DNA of 64,000 nt from Prorocentrum cordatum (taxonomy: Eukaryota; Sar; Dinophyceae; Prorocentrales; Prorocentraceae): positions 25,001 to 89,000 of the forward strand of contig CAUYUJ010008558.1 in NCBI GenBank assembly GCA_963575745.1, in the 5' to 3' direction. Under the pieces are notes generated by a model. The model was given only the letters and a program-made list of their open reading frames with translations. It was not told the DNA's origin and did not search any database. This document shows positions 31,811 through 42,368 of this stretch, in pieces. The number at the start of each line of letters is the position of its first letter. Position 1 is the first letter of the stretch. The position numbers were made by a program, and so were the translations under genes.

Positions 31811-34800
31811 TCTTCCTCCTCTTTCCCCTCTCCAGAGGAAGACCAAAGAAATTGAAGTGCTGGAGGGGGAAGCCTTAGACAAACCATTGGAAACGCAAAA
31901 AGAAAAAAAAAGTACGGATCTCATGGAAATCCCGTCCGCCCAAAAGTTGAGGTTACTTGGGCGGGCGGCATTGCTTGAATTTTTTTTTCAATGTTTGTTT
32001 TCCAAGGTTTCAGCCTCCAGAACTTCAGTTTCTTTGTTTGTCCTCATGGTTTTCCCACAGTTATGGCGTTCCGCTGGAAGGGGAGGAGGATGAGGAGGAG
32101 GGGGAGGAGGAGGAGGTGGTCCCTTCGGACGGGTGTTCCCTGGGATCTTTAGTTTTTTGTTTGTTCTGTTTTGTTGTTTTCCCACGTGTTTTGCCAAAGT
32201 TTCAGCCTCCAGCACTTCAGTGTCTTTGTTTTTGTTCGTTGTTCTCTGGGTTCTCTTAGAGTGTTGGCTTTCCCTTGGAAGGGACGAGGAGGGGGACGAG
32301 GAGGAGGAGGAGGAGGAGGAGGGGGGTGGGGGGTGGGGGGATGAGGACGAGCAAGAGAAGAATGATAAGGAGGATGAGAGGATGATAGGATGAATGGGGA
32401 GGAGGAGGAAGAGGAGGAGGAAAGTTTCGCACAGGAGGAAGAGGAGGAACGCTTCGCGCAAAAATCTTAGAATCGCGGGGGGCCGAAAACGACTGAAGCC
32501 AAACCACCAGGCTCCTTTTGCACCTGAAGCCACCGGAGGACCTAGGGAGAGGGAGGGAGCAGCGACGACGATGACGACGGCGGCGGAGGCGGTGGCGGCG
32601 ATTACGACGACGACGACGATGACGACGGCGTTTCGCACACGCCGATTTGATCGGCAGATTTCGTATTGCTTTTTGATCGGTGCCTCCTCGCCCCTGCCAG
32701 AGGACAATTGCAAAGTATCGCCTTGTGCCCACGGGTGATGCAGCTTTTGGCAGCAACTTGCATCACTTCGTACTTCTTGACAGTGGTGGTAGGGTGGGTG
32801 TCGTCATGGTTCCGGGTTTGCCCCCACTATGGGGGAGGGGTATCTGTTTCATCAGGAGCATTGATAAGCCCTTCGCCGAACGGGAAAAAAGGGGAGGATG
32901 GAAGAGGAAACGAAATCACCCCAGCCCAGAAGGGCTGGTGGGGTTAGTCTGGGTCTCCCCTCTGACCAATCTGCTGGCTCTGGCGTGGGGTGCAGGGAAG
33001 CGACGGTAGTTGCACGCCAAGCAGCACCCTGGTGGAGCAACCACCTAGTCAGCGAGAGAAGAGATACATCGACAGAGAAGTGACAACGACGAGGGAAGCG
33101 GGAGACACTGAGAGGGAGGAGAAAGAAGGAAGGGGCAAGGACGCGCGAAGGAGGGCAGAGGAGGAGCAACAAATGCTCTGTTCGAAGCGATGAGCCAGCT
33201 ACCAGGAGGGTTGGGTAAAGCGTCATCGTGCGGGGCTTCATCCCCGCGGTTTCGCGCCAGGACGGGTGGGGGAGTTCGGATCTTCTAGCAATCCCGGTCA
33301 GTCCGGCTGGCGTTGGCAAGAGAAAGCGTGGGAGTGCAAACTTGTATGGCGCTGCGCACGGAGGTGTGGCAGCGCTCTTTGGAGGTGGCGAGGCCACCAC
33401 GCGCACGCGCGCAGGGTCTCATCGCGCACCCGGGGCAGATCTCCGCCATCTCGGTAGACTACCAAGGGCAGGCGAGCGCGCGCGCACCTGTGGGCGGGCC
33501 CTTTCAAGTCTACCCGTTACACGGCTTGTTCACTACTTACCGATCGTCATCGCTTGTTACATTTGGAGCTATGCTGCCGTTTCGAACATGCCCGTTGCCA
33601 TTGTGGCCGATGCTTCCTCTACGATCTAGGTTGTGTCGCTTTGTATCTCCCCACGTGCATTACTCGAATCCTTGCTCACGTGTCGGTTGATCCATGGTGT
33701 GCCATCCGTGTGTCCAATCTTGCCCTCCCCAAGCCGCCCTACTCCTCGTCTCCACCTGGCGCGCCACAGTATGCATTTACCTGTGGCGGGAACGACCTTA
33801 CCGTGAACCAGTGGCGCATCAACCCCCAGCCAGTGGCCAACGCCAACGTCGCTGGCGGCCAGGGCATTGAGGCTGGCATCCCCCGCGCTGCTGCTTACGT
33901 TCTGGATTCCGTGCTTGAACGCAGCATTGCTCTTGCACATTCGCCTCCCCGCCCCCACCCGACGCGCAGATTGCACAGGCAGTGGCGTGGGAGGGGGAAG
34001 GGGGGGAGAGGATGAGCTGGAGAGTGAGGCGGGAGGAGGTGTTGTGGAGGAGCATGAGGGGGTGGAGGAAAGGGAGTAGTTGCCTGGATTCCGGATATTC
34101 CTGGCAGGAACGATTCTTTGTTTCCCTTACAGCACGTCCGAGATGCAACGCATGTTGCAAACCTCTCACCTTGGGCGACCTCCCGCGTCGTGATATAAGG
34201 GCACAGGACGGCTCCAGGAGCCTCCAGAGCCTCCAAAGCCTCCATTGGGGTTCAAGAGCCTTGGGGTTCAAGAGCCTTTCACTGTTACCAGGGAGGCTTC
34301 AGGATCCTTTAGGGTTGAGCCGCGCAGCTTCCTGGGACCTCCGAGAGGCGCCCCATGGGCTTCAATGGGCTCCCCATCAGAGGCCCGGCGAAGTGGCACT
34401 GCGTGGGCCTTCGAGGCAGCGACATGACGTGGCCCCTGAGGCTTCCAAGCGGGTCTGAGGCCTTTAAGAGCCACGCAGAGGGCCCAAGGCGCCCAAAAGA
34501 TTGTGAAGTCCCCCGAGCCAGCCCAAGATGGCTCTCAGACGGCCACCATGACTATCCCAGCATGAACCCACCATGACCCCCAGAGTTCCGCTGGGCTCTC
34601 CAGGCGGCCCCATAGGCCAGAAGGGGCCCCGTGATGGCCATAGCAAGTCCCAACGGAGCCCTAAGATAGCACAAGATGGAGCCAGGGAGTCCCCAGGAGG
34701 GCCGTGAGACTCCCTTCTCGTCCCCCTCCCCCTCCCCCCTGCACCCTCGTGCATGAGTCGGGGCACGCGTGCCATGTGTTTTTTGCCTCGCACAGTCAGC

Positions 34801-35199
34801 GTGCGCAGTGATTGGATCAGTTTCCGCGTGCGCGTGCCCATCTGAGTTGCAACATGTGCCCATGCTGGCCGGCCAGAGGAAGTAAGCATAAATACTAACA
34901 TGGGTGCCACAGTTTTCGGATCTCCAAGGTCGAAGAAGTCCTTGCTCTTCAGGTACATGTGGTGTCTCCTCTCACCTTGCTCAGTGCTCTAACTAACCCT
35001 GGTAACGCATTGTCGACCCCGTTAACGCCGAAATTATATCACCGCCCGCCCGTGGATGTGATACTTCGCCCCCGAAGCCCTCAGTTCTGGATCCCACCAA
35101 GATCGTAAGAGGATCCCAACGACGCCCCGATCGGATTGAGGATTTTCTCGCATTCCTGAAGGATGGGCATCGACCCGTTTCAGGTTCCATAATCACCCT
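31811..35199. other. No supported gene; GGA tracts and degenerate repeats
   Basis: GGA-rich tracts lie at 32075-32120 and 32275-32450, and a GAC/GGC triplet patch at 32560-32640. A degenerate GCCTCCA/AGGAGCC repeat area spans 34200-34700. Two similar segments near 32005-32045 and 32195-32235 (AAGTTTCAGCCTCCAG then CACTTCAGTG) form a diverged tandem duplication. No open frame shows a family signature. Confidence 0.5.
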
Positions 35200-35730
35200 G
35201 GAACCGTTCCGGCGTGAAAATTGGAACCTGAAACGGGTGATTTTCTATTTGGGCGCTTTCAGGAGCCTTATGGGCCGCCTCAGGAGTCTTTTTCTCGCGG
35301 CTGCGCGCTCCCGCCCAGTGTTGGGAGCGCTTAGATGGGTTTTCACCCCGGAACCGTTCCAGGGTGAAAATCCATCTGGGACCTCTCCAATGCAAAACCG
35401 CCCGGGCCCCAAAAATGTCAATTTTCCAAATGAAATTTCTTATCCGGGAGCCTTTTTCTCGCGGCTGGCCCCCCCGCCCAGTGTCGGGAGCGCCCAGATG
35501 GATTTTCCCTTTGGAACCGTTCCAGGGTGAAAGTCCATTTGGGACCCTCCCTGGGTGCAAAACGGCGCTCTCGGGGGGTCGGTGTGCCCGAGTCGCCGAC
35601 ATCGTCGTTATCCAAATGGGATCTCTTTAGGGGGAACCTTTTGTTTCGGCTGGGCCCCCCCGCTCAGTGTCGGGAGCGCCGAGATTGATTTTCAACCCAT
35701 AAGCGTTCCAGCGTGAAAATCCATCTGAGC
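35200..35730 (+). repeat. Tandem repeat of about 150-190 bp, three to four copies
   Basis: Recurring blocks GGAACCGTTCC-x-GGTGAAAATCCATCTGGG (near 35199, 35350, 35512, 35702) and CTTTTTCTCGCGGCTG (35287, 35452, partly 35639) show a long tandem unit with indels. Confidence 0.8.
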
Positions 35731-35744
35731 TGCTTCCGTTGGTC

Positions 35745-36165
35745 GGTTAACTAGGGTCCGCTGTGGTTCGAGTTTGTTGTGTGGTCGGCTTGTCCAGGTA
35801 CGTTGTGGTTCGAGTTTGTTGCGCGGTCGGTTGCTGAGGGTCCGCTGTGGTTCGAGTTTGTTCATGGTTGATCGCTGAAGGCCCGCTGTGGTCCGTGGTT
35901 CGAGTTTGTTGCGCGGTCGGTTGCTGAGGGTCGCTGTGGTTTGAGTTTGTTGCGCGGTCGGTTACTGAGGGTCCGCTGTGGTTCGAGTTGGTTCCGCGGT
36001 CGGTTGATTGGGGTCCGCTGCGGTTCGAGTTTGTTGCGTGGTCGGTTTGCGAAGGGTCCGCTGTAGCTCGAATTAGTTGCGCGGTCGGTTGCTGAGGGTC
36101 CGTTGTGGTTCTGGCTTGTTGCACGGTCGATTGCTGAAGGGCCGCTGTGCTTCGAGTTTGTTGCG
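35745..36165 (+). repeat. 42-bp minisatellite immediately upstream of LINE 1
   Basis: About ten units near CGCTGTGGTTCGAGTTTGTT then GCGCGGTCGGTTGCTGAGGG. It stops about 45 bp before the spliced-leader relic, with a TCC tract between. Minus-strand Asn/Thr/Gln-rich frames across it are periodic artefacts. Confidence 0.88.
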
Positions 36166-36187
36166 CGGTGGTGTCCTCTGTCCTCGT

Positions 36188-36213
36188 CCTCTTCCTCCTC
36201 CTCCTCCTCCTCC
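36188..36213 (+). repeat. (TCC)n tract abutting the SL relic
   Basis: TCC repeat whose last unit doubles as the first bases of the spliced leader (TCCGTAGCC). Confidence 0.85.
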
Positions 36214-36261
36214 GTAGCCATTTTGGCTCAAGCCATTTTGGCTCAAGGCATTTGGCACAAG
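36211..36261 (+). other. Triple spliced-leader relic (DinoSL) at the 5' end of LINE 1
   Basis: 36211-36232 is an exact 22-nt dinoflagellate SL. It is followed without a gap by a 15-nt shortened copy, CCATTTTGGCTCAAG (36233-36247), and a more mutated one, GCATTTGGCACAAG (36248-36261). The 15-nt form is expected when a retroposed SL is trans-spliced again at its own internal TAG acceptor. So this transcript passed through at least three rounds of trans-splicing and reverse transcription, the oldest relic being nearest the coding region. Confidence 0.95.
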
Positions 36262-36385
36262 AGGCGCCTGGTGGCCAGGCACCAATGGCAGGCCGCGGCC
36301 GCGCTCCACCAGCTAGTGACGGCCGCTCCCTTCGTTCCTCGCGCCCGTGCCTTCCTCCACCCCGACGGAGGCAGTTCGCCAGGTG

Positions 36386-37600
36386 ATGCCGTGGCCAAAG
36401 TCCAGTGGGATGTCCAGTGGGATGAACGAACCCATCCCTGTTTCGATCGCCAGCAGCGAAGAGGGAGATTGTGCGACCCCGACCCCGCCCGCGTCGCCGC
36501 CAGGTACGGAAGAGAAGTGTGACTCCAGCATGATGGTGGCCCTGAGAAAGCTGCTTTCCCCACTAGCGCGCAGTGTAGATACCCTTGGGATCCATGAGAT
36601 AAACGGACAGATCTCGGGAATCCAAGGCCACATGTTGCAGGCTGAGAACAACTTCCAGATGCTCCAGACCGCCCATGCCGACCTTGTTAAGGCCACGCGT
36701 GGGAACTTTGAGAGTATCCGCTTGATCCAGGAGCAGGCACTCCAGCAGGCCATCCAGGACCGTGAGATCGCAGAGGGTAAAATCATGGAGGATGTGAAGG
36801 GGATGATCCAGGCGATGAAGGATGAGATAGCGGAGATGAAGGGAAGTACGGCAGGGAGCTCGCTTGGTGGTACTGTCACCCCAGATGGTCGGTTCACTCG
36901 ACGTCGCGTGGAAGCCGGTGATATCGGCAACCCCTCTCGGCTCATCGTGCTCGGTTTCAAGCGTGCCCTGATGGAGAATGCGCTTCGGCTTGCTGTGGGC
37001 CCGATTCTGGACAAGTGCGTTACTCTGGAAGAGCGTTCGGGAATCCAGGTCAAGGCGTTCAATTGCAGCGAGAAGGTATTTCTGGACTTCCCTTGCACTC
37101 TCCAGGCGTCGGCGTTCCATGCGAAAGCAGCTGCTCTGGGCCCCTTCAAGTTCCCGAACCCCGAGGGTGGTGAGGATCTAGAGCTCAGGATTAGGCGCGA
37201 CCTCCCCCAGACCTCTCGGAAGCTGTTCTACTATCTTGGGAATATGCGTCAGCGCGTGTCTAACATCTTCGGGCAGGAGCGCGCCGGTTCCACGGGGCTC
37301 GGGAGTACCATCTATGTTCTGAATAACGGGTCGATCCCAGTCCATGTTTTCATGGTCATGATTGCTGATGACGGGCCCAGTGCGAGAAGCGCGACCATGT
37401 CTATTGACCTCGAAGGTCTGACCGAGATAGGAGGTGCACAGCGCGCGCCTTTCCGTCAGACTCGTTTCTCTCAGATGAGACCCTTTCGGCGAGTACGACA
37501 GCTGCGTGAAGAGCCGGGGCTACGGGGGGGCAATCCAGACACATCAGGTTGTGGTTTTACGGCGGAACCCCTGGCCTCAGACTGCAGCTCTAGTCTCTAG
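36386..37600 (+). CDS. ORF1 of LINE 1, coiled-coil protein
   Basis: About 404 residues from the first ATG after a ~125-nt leader that follows the SL relics. The N-terminus is Pro/Ser/Glu-rich. Residues about 50-150 form a coiled coil (HEINGQISGIQGHMLQAENN; IQDREIAEGKIMEDVKGMIQ). The C-terminal half is a compact domain (RLIVLGFKRALMENALRLAV; KVFLDFPCTLQASAFHAKAA; GEDLELRIRRDLPQTSRKLF) with an RRM-like alternation of strands and helices. The frame is intact to the stop at 37598-37600. In LINEs, ORF1 proteins bind RNA as oligomers and chaperone reverse transcription. It is followed directly by the endonuclease region. Confidence 0.75.
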   Translation: MPWPKSSGMSSGMNEPIPVSIASSEEGDCATPTPPASPPGTEEKCDSSMMVALRKLLSPLARSVDTLGIHEINGQISGIQGHMLQAENNFQMLQTAHADLVKATRGNFESIRLIQEQALQQAIQDREIAEGKIMEDVKGMIQAMKDEIAEMKGSTAGSSLGGTVTPDGRFTRRRVEAGDIGNPSRLIVLGFKRALMENALRLAVGPILDKCVTLEERSGIQVKAFNCSEKVFLDFPCTLQASAFHAKAAALGPFKFPNPEGGEDLELRIRRDLPQTSRKLFYYLGNMRQRVSNIFGQERAGSTGLGSTIYVLNNGSIPVHVFMVMIADDGPSARSATMSIDLEGLTEIGGAQRAPFRQTRFSQMRPFRRVRQLREEPGLRGGNPDTSGCGFTAEPLASDCSSSL

Positions 37601-37713
37601 TGCTAATTCATACGACGCGGCGACACAATTTCCTCTTTCGCTTGCTTGGGGCGCGGGTGGAGTGCGCCGTCTTATCCGTCCTGTCTCTTTGCACTTGGAA
37701 AACACGTGCTCTC

Positions 37714-38500
37714 TTTGTCTCTATCTCGTCTGCCTCTCTGAGAGCGAGTTCGCGTTTTCGTCGCGCCAAGTTGTTCGAGCGTTACCAGGTTGCGTGTTTC
37801 CAAGAAGCCCACGGATCGAATGCCGACCTTGCGATTCTCCGCGACGAGCTTCGCACAGGCATGTCGCATGGGAGCTTTATTGAGGGAAATGCTGCTGGTG
37901 GGGTAGTCACTTATGTCTCGTCGGAGCTGCGTGAGTGCTTTCGTGAAGTGCAAGGGCGCGTTGTGGTCGAGGGCAGGGCATTGGTCGCCATGCGCACGGG
38001 CGACGCGGGCGACCTTGCGATTGTGAACGTGCACATGCCGAACACTTGTGACGACACTTTTGAGTGCAAGCGATATTTGCGTGCTATTGAGCGCGCGCTG
38101 CCGCCTGCTGCACGCTGCATGTCGACCATCCTGGGGGACTGGAATCTCGTTCACATGGAGGGCGGCAGGTTTCTTGGTGACGGTTCCCTTTGGCCCAGGG
38201 GGCCGCTCGCAGTGTGATGCCTTCCAGGAGATCTGTGGGCACTGCTGTGAGCTGCGCCAGCCTGACCCCGCCCGTCGGGGCATCAGGGAAGGGGGGGGGG
38301 GGGGGGGGGGGGGGGGGGTCCGCAGTTTCCCAAGGCTTGACCGCGTTTGCACCACCCTTCCCGCGGGCATTCTGAATGAGATGACAGTTTCCGCGACCGC
38401 CGTGGGTACTCTGACCCATCCTGGGGCTTCCTCGGACCATATTCCTGTTGCGGTTTCTCTGGCGCTACCTTTAGCCACTGGGCAATGCTCGATTCCTAAG
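37714..38500 (+). pseudogene. APE-type endonuclease domain of LINE 1, frameshifted
   Basis: Motifs appear in order: ERYQVACFQEAHGS (Glu), GGVVTYVSSELRECF, GRALVAMRTGDAGDLAIVNV then HMPN, and ILGDWNLVHMEGGRF (the GDxN motif). A shift from frame 1 to frame 2 follows near 38175-38210, then FQEICGHCCELRQPDPARRG, the poly-G run, FPRLDRVCTTLPAGIL and GASSDHIPVAVSL (the SDH motif). All main catalytic blocks of an exonuclease-endonuclease-phosphatase fold are therefore present but split. The enzyme nicks target DNA to prime reverse transcription. Confidence 0.8.
38291..38318 (+). repeat. Poly-G run of 28 bases inside the endonuclease region
   Basis: Uninterrupted G28 between RRGIREG and VRSFPRLDRV of the endonuclease. 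It adds about nine Gly codons and may form G-quadruplexes. Its length may be unreliable in the assembly. Confidence 0.95.
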
Positions 38501-40029
38501 TGGCTCAGCATGCATGCGGAGTACCGTCGGATGGTCAGCGAACAACTACAGACTTTGGTCTTACCGAGTAACCTAGAGGAGAGGGTACTTCGAGTGAAGA
38601 CTCTCTTTACCACGGTAGCTACTGAGTTCCGTCAGCCACTCAAGTCCAGGCAGTCCTCGAACGATGCTGAGCGACTCCACTTTGCTTTCCTTGCATATCG
38701 GGGATGGAGAGGGCAGCAGTGGTATGTGTGCCTCCGCGCGCTGCGCTGCCATGATGCTCTCTACCGCTATTTCGATGCCGACCATGGAGAATGCGCCGAT
38801 CCTGACGGGCTTCGCTCTCTGATTGTTACCCTGACGCTTCGACGGTTCGATCGCGAGGAAGAGCGAGTGGAGCACAGCGGTGAGGTGGAGGAGGTTAAGA
38901 GTCGGCAGAAGAAGGGGCTGGTGGCGCTGAGGAGGGGATGGGCTTTGATGAAGAGGCGCGCGGGGCCCCGTGGGATTCTGGGCGAAGAAGGCACGCCGCG
39001 CCCGCGCCCCGGCATCGCTGCCAGCACCTCGGCGGCACACTGGTCTCGGGCGTTCGCGCATCAGGAGCACGATGCACAGCGCTGGCCTGCCATTCTCGAG
39101 CGCGCTCAGCGGCGTGAAGTTTGCCCAGACCCACCGCGGCGGCTTTTCGACCATAGCGAGTTCCCTCGAAGCGTGCGGCACGAAGGTCATTCTGCCCCTG
39201 GGCCCGACGGGATCCCGTATGGCTGCTGGGCGGCCCCCGAGGCGATCGATGTCTTATTCGAAGCTTACGAGCGCATTTTCGATTCTGAGGGTGATTGTCT
39301 GCCGAGCGATTGCCGCACTAGCCGCGTGGTCTTCCTGCCCAAGGGTGGCGATTCTGCCGATCATGGGTCGTTTGTCTCGCGGGCCCCTTCGCGAGCCCCT
39401 GGGGCAACTCGGCCCCTTTCCCTCGCGAGCACGGATGCGAAGATCTGGTCCGACTCCTTCTGCGCGGGCCTGAGCGACGTCGCCCCGCGCGGCGTGGTGG
39501 GGCGACAGCGCGCGGGAGCCCAAGGGCGCAATATCTTGGATAACGTTGTCGAGGTTGAGGAATGAGGTCTTCTGCAGCATATGAGGGGCCACGATGAGGC
39601 GGGAGTGCCCTTCGCGGACTCCCGAGCTGCCTTTCCATCGATTTTCTCGGTGTGGATCTTGAAGGTTCTCCGGGCCATGGGCGCCCCGAGGGCTGCGATC
39701 GGTTTCTATGAGTCTCTTTATATGGGCAATGTTGCGGTGGCGAGCGTCGCGGGGGCCTCTGACATCAGGTTTGACATTGGGCGGGGGGTCCGCCCAGGGG
39801 ACCCAGCTTCTATGACCCTGTTCGCGCTCGCCCTGGACCCCGTCTTGCGGTGGATTCGGCACATGCGGGCCCCTAGACTAGAAGCTTGAGCTCGCGTGCG
39901 CGGATGATTGCTGCTGCGGCCTCCAGAGCATGCTCACGGATTCGATGCCTACGTTGTTTTTTTCTTGGTCTACTGTCCCCTGCCATTGGTCTATCTCTGA
40001 ATCCCGGAAATTGCTATGCATGTGTCTGG

Positions 40030-40072
<43 letters not shown>

Positions 40073-40526
40073 TCTCTCTCTCTCGTGCGAGCGCCTGTCG
40101 GAGCACGTGCGACGGAGGGGGGGCCGCTTCCAGGCGATACGGTTGGTGAATCACGTTCTAGACTTAGGTTCTTGGGTTGGCCCGACGGCACAAACAGTAG
40201 CATGGCAGGAGGTGATGATTAAGTTATGGCAACGAGTCCGTCTGCTGCGCTCTCTTTCGCTTGGTTTGCCCACCACCATTCGGCCCTTCCGCTCGAATTG
40301 CCTCTCGTTGTTGCAGTATCGAATGCAGCTTGTCAGAGTCACCCCCGAAATCGTCCGACCGTATCGAGAAGCCCCACAGATCCTGACAGCAGGCCCCAGA
40401 CATGCACTGAACCACTGTATGCTAACGCAGATGAGGCATCTTGGGGTATCTTTGGAGTTAGTGCATCTTGGGATCATGGACAAGGCTATTAAGTTTCGTG
40501 TACTATCGAGGTGTCGGGGGCGCTAG
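38500..40526 (+). pseudogene. Linker and reverse transcriptase of LINE 1, frameshifted
   Basis: The EN-RT linker (YRRMVSEQLQTLVLP to LMKRRAGPRG) leads into RT blocks HEGHSAPGPDGIPYGCW, RTSRVVFLPKGG, ATRPLSLASTDAKIW and GAQGRNILDNVVEVE. A stop falls at 39565. Then VPFADSRAAFPSIFSVWI (motif A, with Asp and AF), IGRGVRPGDPASMTLFALAL (motif B), a stop at 39887, and in frame 0 ACADDCCCGLQSM (motif C with the DD pair). A TC microsatellite follows. The thumb region (GSWVGPTAQTVAWQEVMIKL; LLQYRMQLVRVTPEIVRPYR) continues to 40526. Catalytic Asp residues are conserved despite the breaks. Confidence 0.8.
40028..40086 (+). repeat. (TC)n tract inside the LINE 1 RT
   Basis: Near-perfect CT repeat inserted between RT motif C and the thumb region, encoding Leu-Ser repeats in the RT frame. 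Confidence 0.93.
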
Positions 40527-40558
40527 ACAGCGCCCTTTATGTGTTCGAGGAGCTCGCC

Positions 40559-41276
40559 GCGGGGCGTCGGGATGATGATTTTACTCCTGGGCAAAATGGT
40601 TCTGTCTGATGGAGGAACTCCATGATTCGAAGCACCACTGCTGACGCCGCCGACGTACTCAACACAGGGATCAGGCGTGACTGCAGGTATCTTCAGGCGC
40701 CGCTTATCCACTTGCAGACGCGTATTGGCAGATGGTTGACTGAGGTTTCTACACCAGCGACGTTGGCATTACGTGCGCGGCTTCGGGCAGTCGAAAAGGC
40801 GTCGGGCACCCATCTCTCCACGGGTATATTACGGGCTTTGTCCGGGGGGGGGTTGCACTTCGGCCAGGTTTCATAATGTCGACCGGGGGCGCTGCTTCAA
40901 ATGCGGGGGCTCGGGCGACCTGCTCCATTATAGGTATTGCCCTGAGTTGAAGGCCCTCGCTCTTAGGTGGCCCCCAGGCGCATCTAACCTTCCAGGTCGG
41001 TGGCGGGAGCGGGTCGAGAGCGACGAAGGATGGTTCCCGATGCTGTCATTGCTTGGGCCTTGCCGGGGGCAACATCGCGATCTGGCCAGCGCAGTGATCT
41101 TGGATGCCTTCCTGAAGACCCACGCCCACCATCGCCTAAACACCCGAGTTTGCCCCAGGACCCTCTTCCATGCTCGGCTCCCGCTATCTGTGCGTCGCTA
41201 CAGGAATGTTGCCAAAGTATTCCGTGGAGTGAGACCCAACCGGCCTCAATTCGTGAGTCAGCCTGACGGTGCGTGA
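40559..41276 (+). pseudogene. C-terminal Cys/His domain of LINE 1 ORF2
   Basis: After the RT, STTADAADVLNTGIRRDC... and LHFGQVS lead into GRCFKCGGSGDLLHYRYCPE, a C-x2-C-x7-H-x3-C arrangement like the zinc-binding domain that ends many LINE ORF2 proteins. It is followed by helical sequence (DLASAVILDAFLKTHAHHRL) and a stop at 41274-41276. The piece moves between two frames near 40860. It probably binds RNA or DNA during target-primed reverse transcription. Confidence 0.6.
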
Positions 41277-42133
41277 CTGCTCCCTCCTTGCTTCCCCTGT
41301 CTCCCCCCCCATAGCATCTGCGGTTGCGGGTTTCTTTTGCGGTTCGGGTCGTTGTGTTGGGTCCTTGTGTGCTGCTCCCTCCCCCCCCCTGCCCCCCTGC
41401 TGCTGTTGCCGGTGTCTTTGTGTCCCTCCCCTGTGTGTGTCCCCTGCCTGCCCGCGGTGCTGTTGCTGCTGGCTGCTTCGTGGTGCGGCCTGGGTTGGGG
41501 CCTTCGCCTTTCGCGGTCGAGGGTCGAGGGGGCGCGGCGACGGCGCGCGCGCGCGGCCGCCCCCGCCGCCCCCGCCCGCCGCGCCCACCGCCGCCTGCAA
41601 GCCGCCTCCTTCGCCTCTTTCCTGAGGTGCCCTCCGCTCGCTCTCTGAGGGAGCAGCAGTGGGTGGTGCTTGCATGCCTCTCTGTCCCAGTGTGCCTGGG
41701 TTTTGGGTCTGCGCAGGTGAGACGGACCCGCAAGCAGTCCAAGTCTCTCTGGGGCCCGGATCTCGCTTGTCGGGCGGCTGCAGTCCTCCCCCACGCGCCA
41801 AGTGCGCCCCCCCCCCCCCCGGTCGGGACCTCCTGCCCCTTCCGTTGGGGGGGCGGGATGGGTCGCCCTCGCCCGCGCGCGAGGTGCCGCGGCGACCTCG
41901 GCCTGTGGTGCAAGGGGGAGCTGTTGCCGAAGGGCTTCGGCCAGTGCCATTTCCCCCCTCTTTCCTCCCTCGCTGCCCATCTGCTGCTGCTGCCCCCCTT
42001 CCGCATGGCATCGCTCTTGGCGGGCCTCGACCGCGGGGTCGGGGCCAGCGCAGCTCACGGGCGATGGTCATGGATATGGATTTAAGGTGCGCGTCCTGTG
42101 TGCCCCCCCCCCCCCCCCTCCCCCATCCTCTTC
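41277..42133. other. GC-rich spacer between LINE 1 and LINE 2
   Basis: CCC/GGG and CTG-rich DNA with long C runs (41805-41820, 42102-42120). Arg/Pro/Gly-rich frames on both strands are compositional. Part may be LINE 1 3'UTR. No terminal poly(A) is visible. Confidence 0.5.
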
Positions 42134-42154
42134 TCCGTAGCAATTTTGGCTCAG
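42134..42154 (+). other. Spliced-leader relic at the 5' end of LINE 2
   Basis: TCCGTAGCAATTTTGGCTCA-G matches DinoSL with one substitution (CAA for CCA) and one missing A before the final G. The next bases, GCCAATATGG, look like a second, more decayed relic. It is preceded by a C-rich and TCTTC pyrimidine stretch. Confidence 0.85.
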
Positions 42155-42368
42155 CGCCAATATGGTTTCCTCATCGCTGCCTCCGCGGGGGTAGGCTCCC
42201 ACAGGCCACGGCTTTCCGCGCGCTGCCACCACCAGAGGCTTGCAGCGGCCCAGACGTTTTCCTGCTCACCGCACTGGCCTGGCAGGCGGCCATCCATATC
42301 ATCCATGATCTGTCGTCGCGAGGTGGCGCCGCGCTCCCGCTGGCGGCTGGCGCCCCGCTCAGCGTGAC

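Larger units (their letters stand above)
36211..41276 (+). mobile_element. Non-LTR retrotransposon (LINE 1) with SL-capped 5' end
   Basis: About 5.1 kb from the SL relic to the end of the last ORF. The order is coiled-coil ORF1, APE-type endonuclease, RT and a C-terminal Cys/His domain. This is the plan of APE-encoding LINEs found widely in dinoflagellates. The EN and RT parts are frameshifted and carry a poly-G run and a TC microsatellite, so the copy is dead unless these are assembly errors. The 3' end is not sharply defined; no poly(A) is seen after 41276. Confidence 0.85.

Noticed and set aside
35747-36221. Asn/Thr/Gln-rich minus-strand prion-like protein
   Set aside because: It is periodic with the 42-bp minisatellite and has no start or end context.
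36211-36261. Tandem spliced-leader RNA genes
   Set aside because: The repeats lack a splice donor and SL RNA body after each SL, and the downstream copies are the 15-nt shortened form. They fit recycled cDNA relics.
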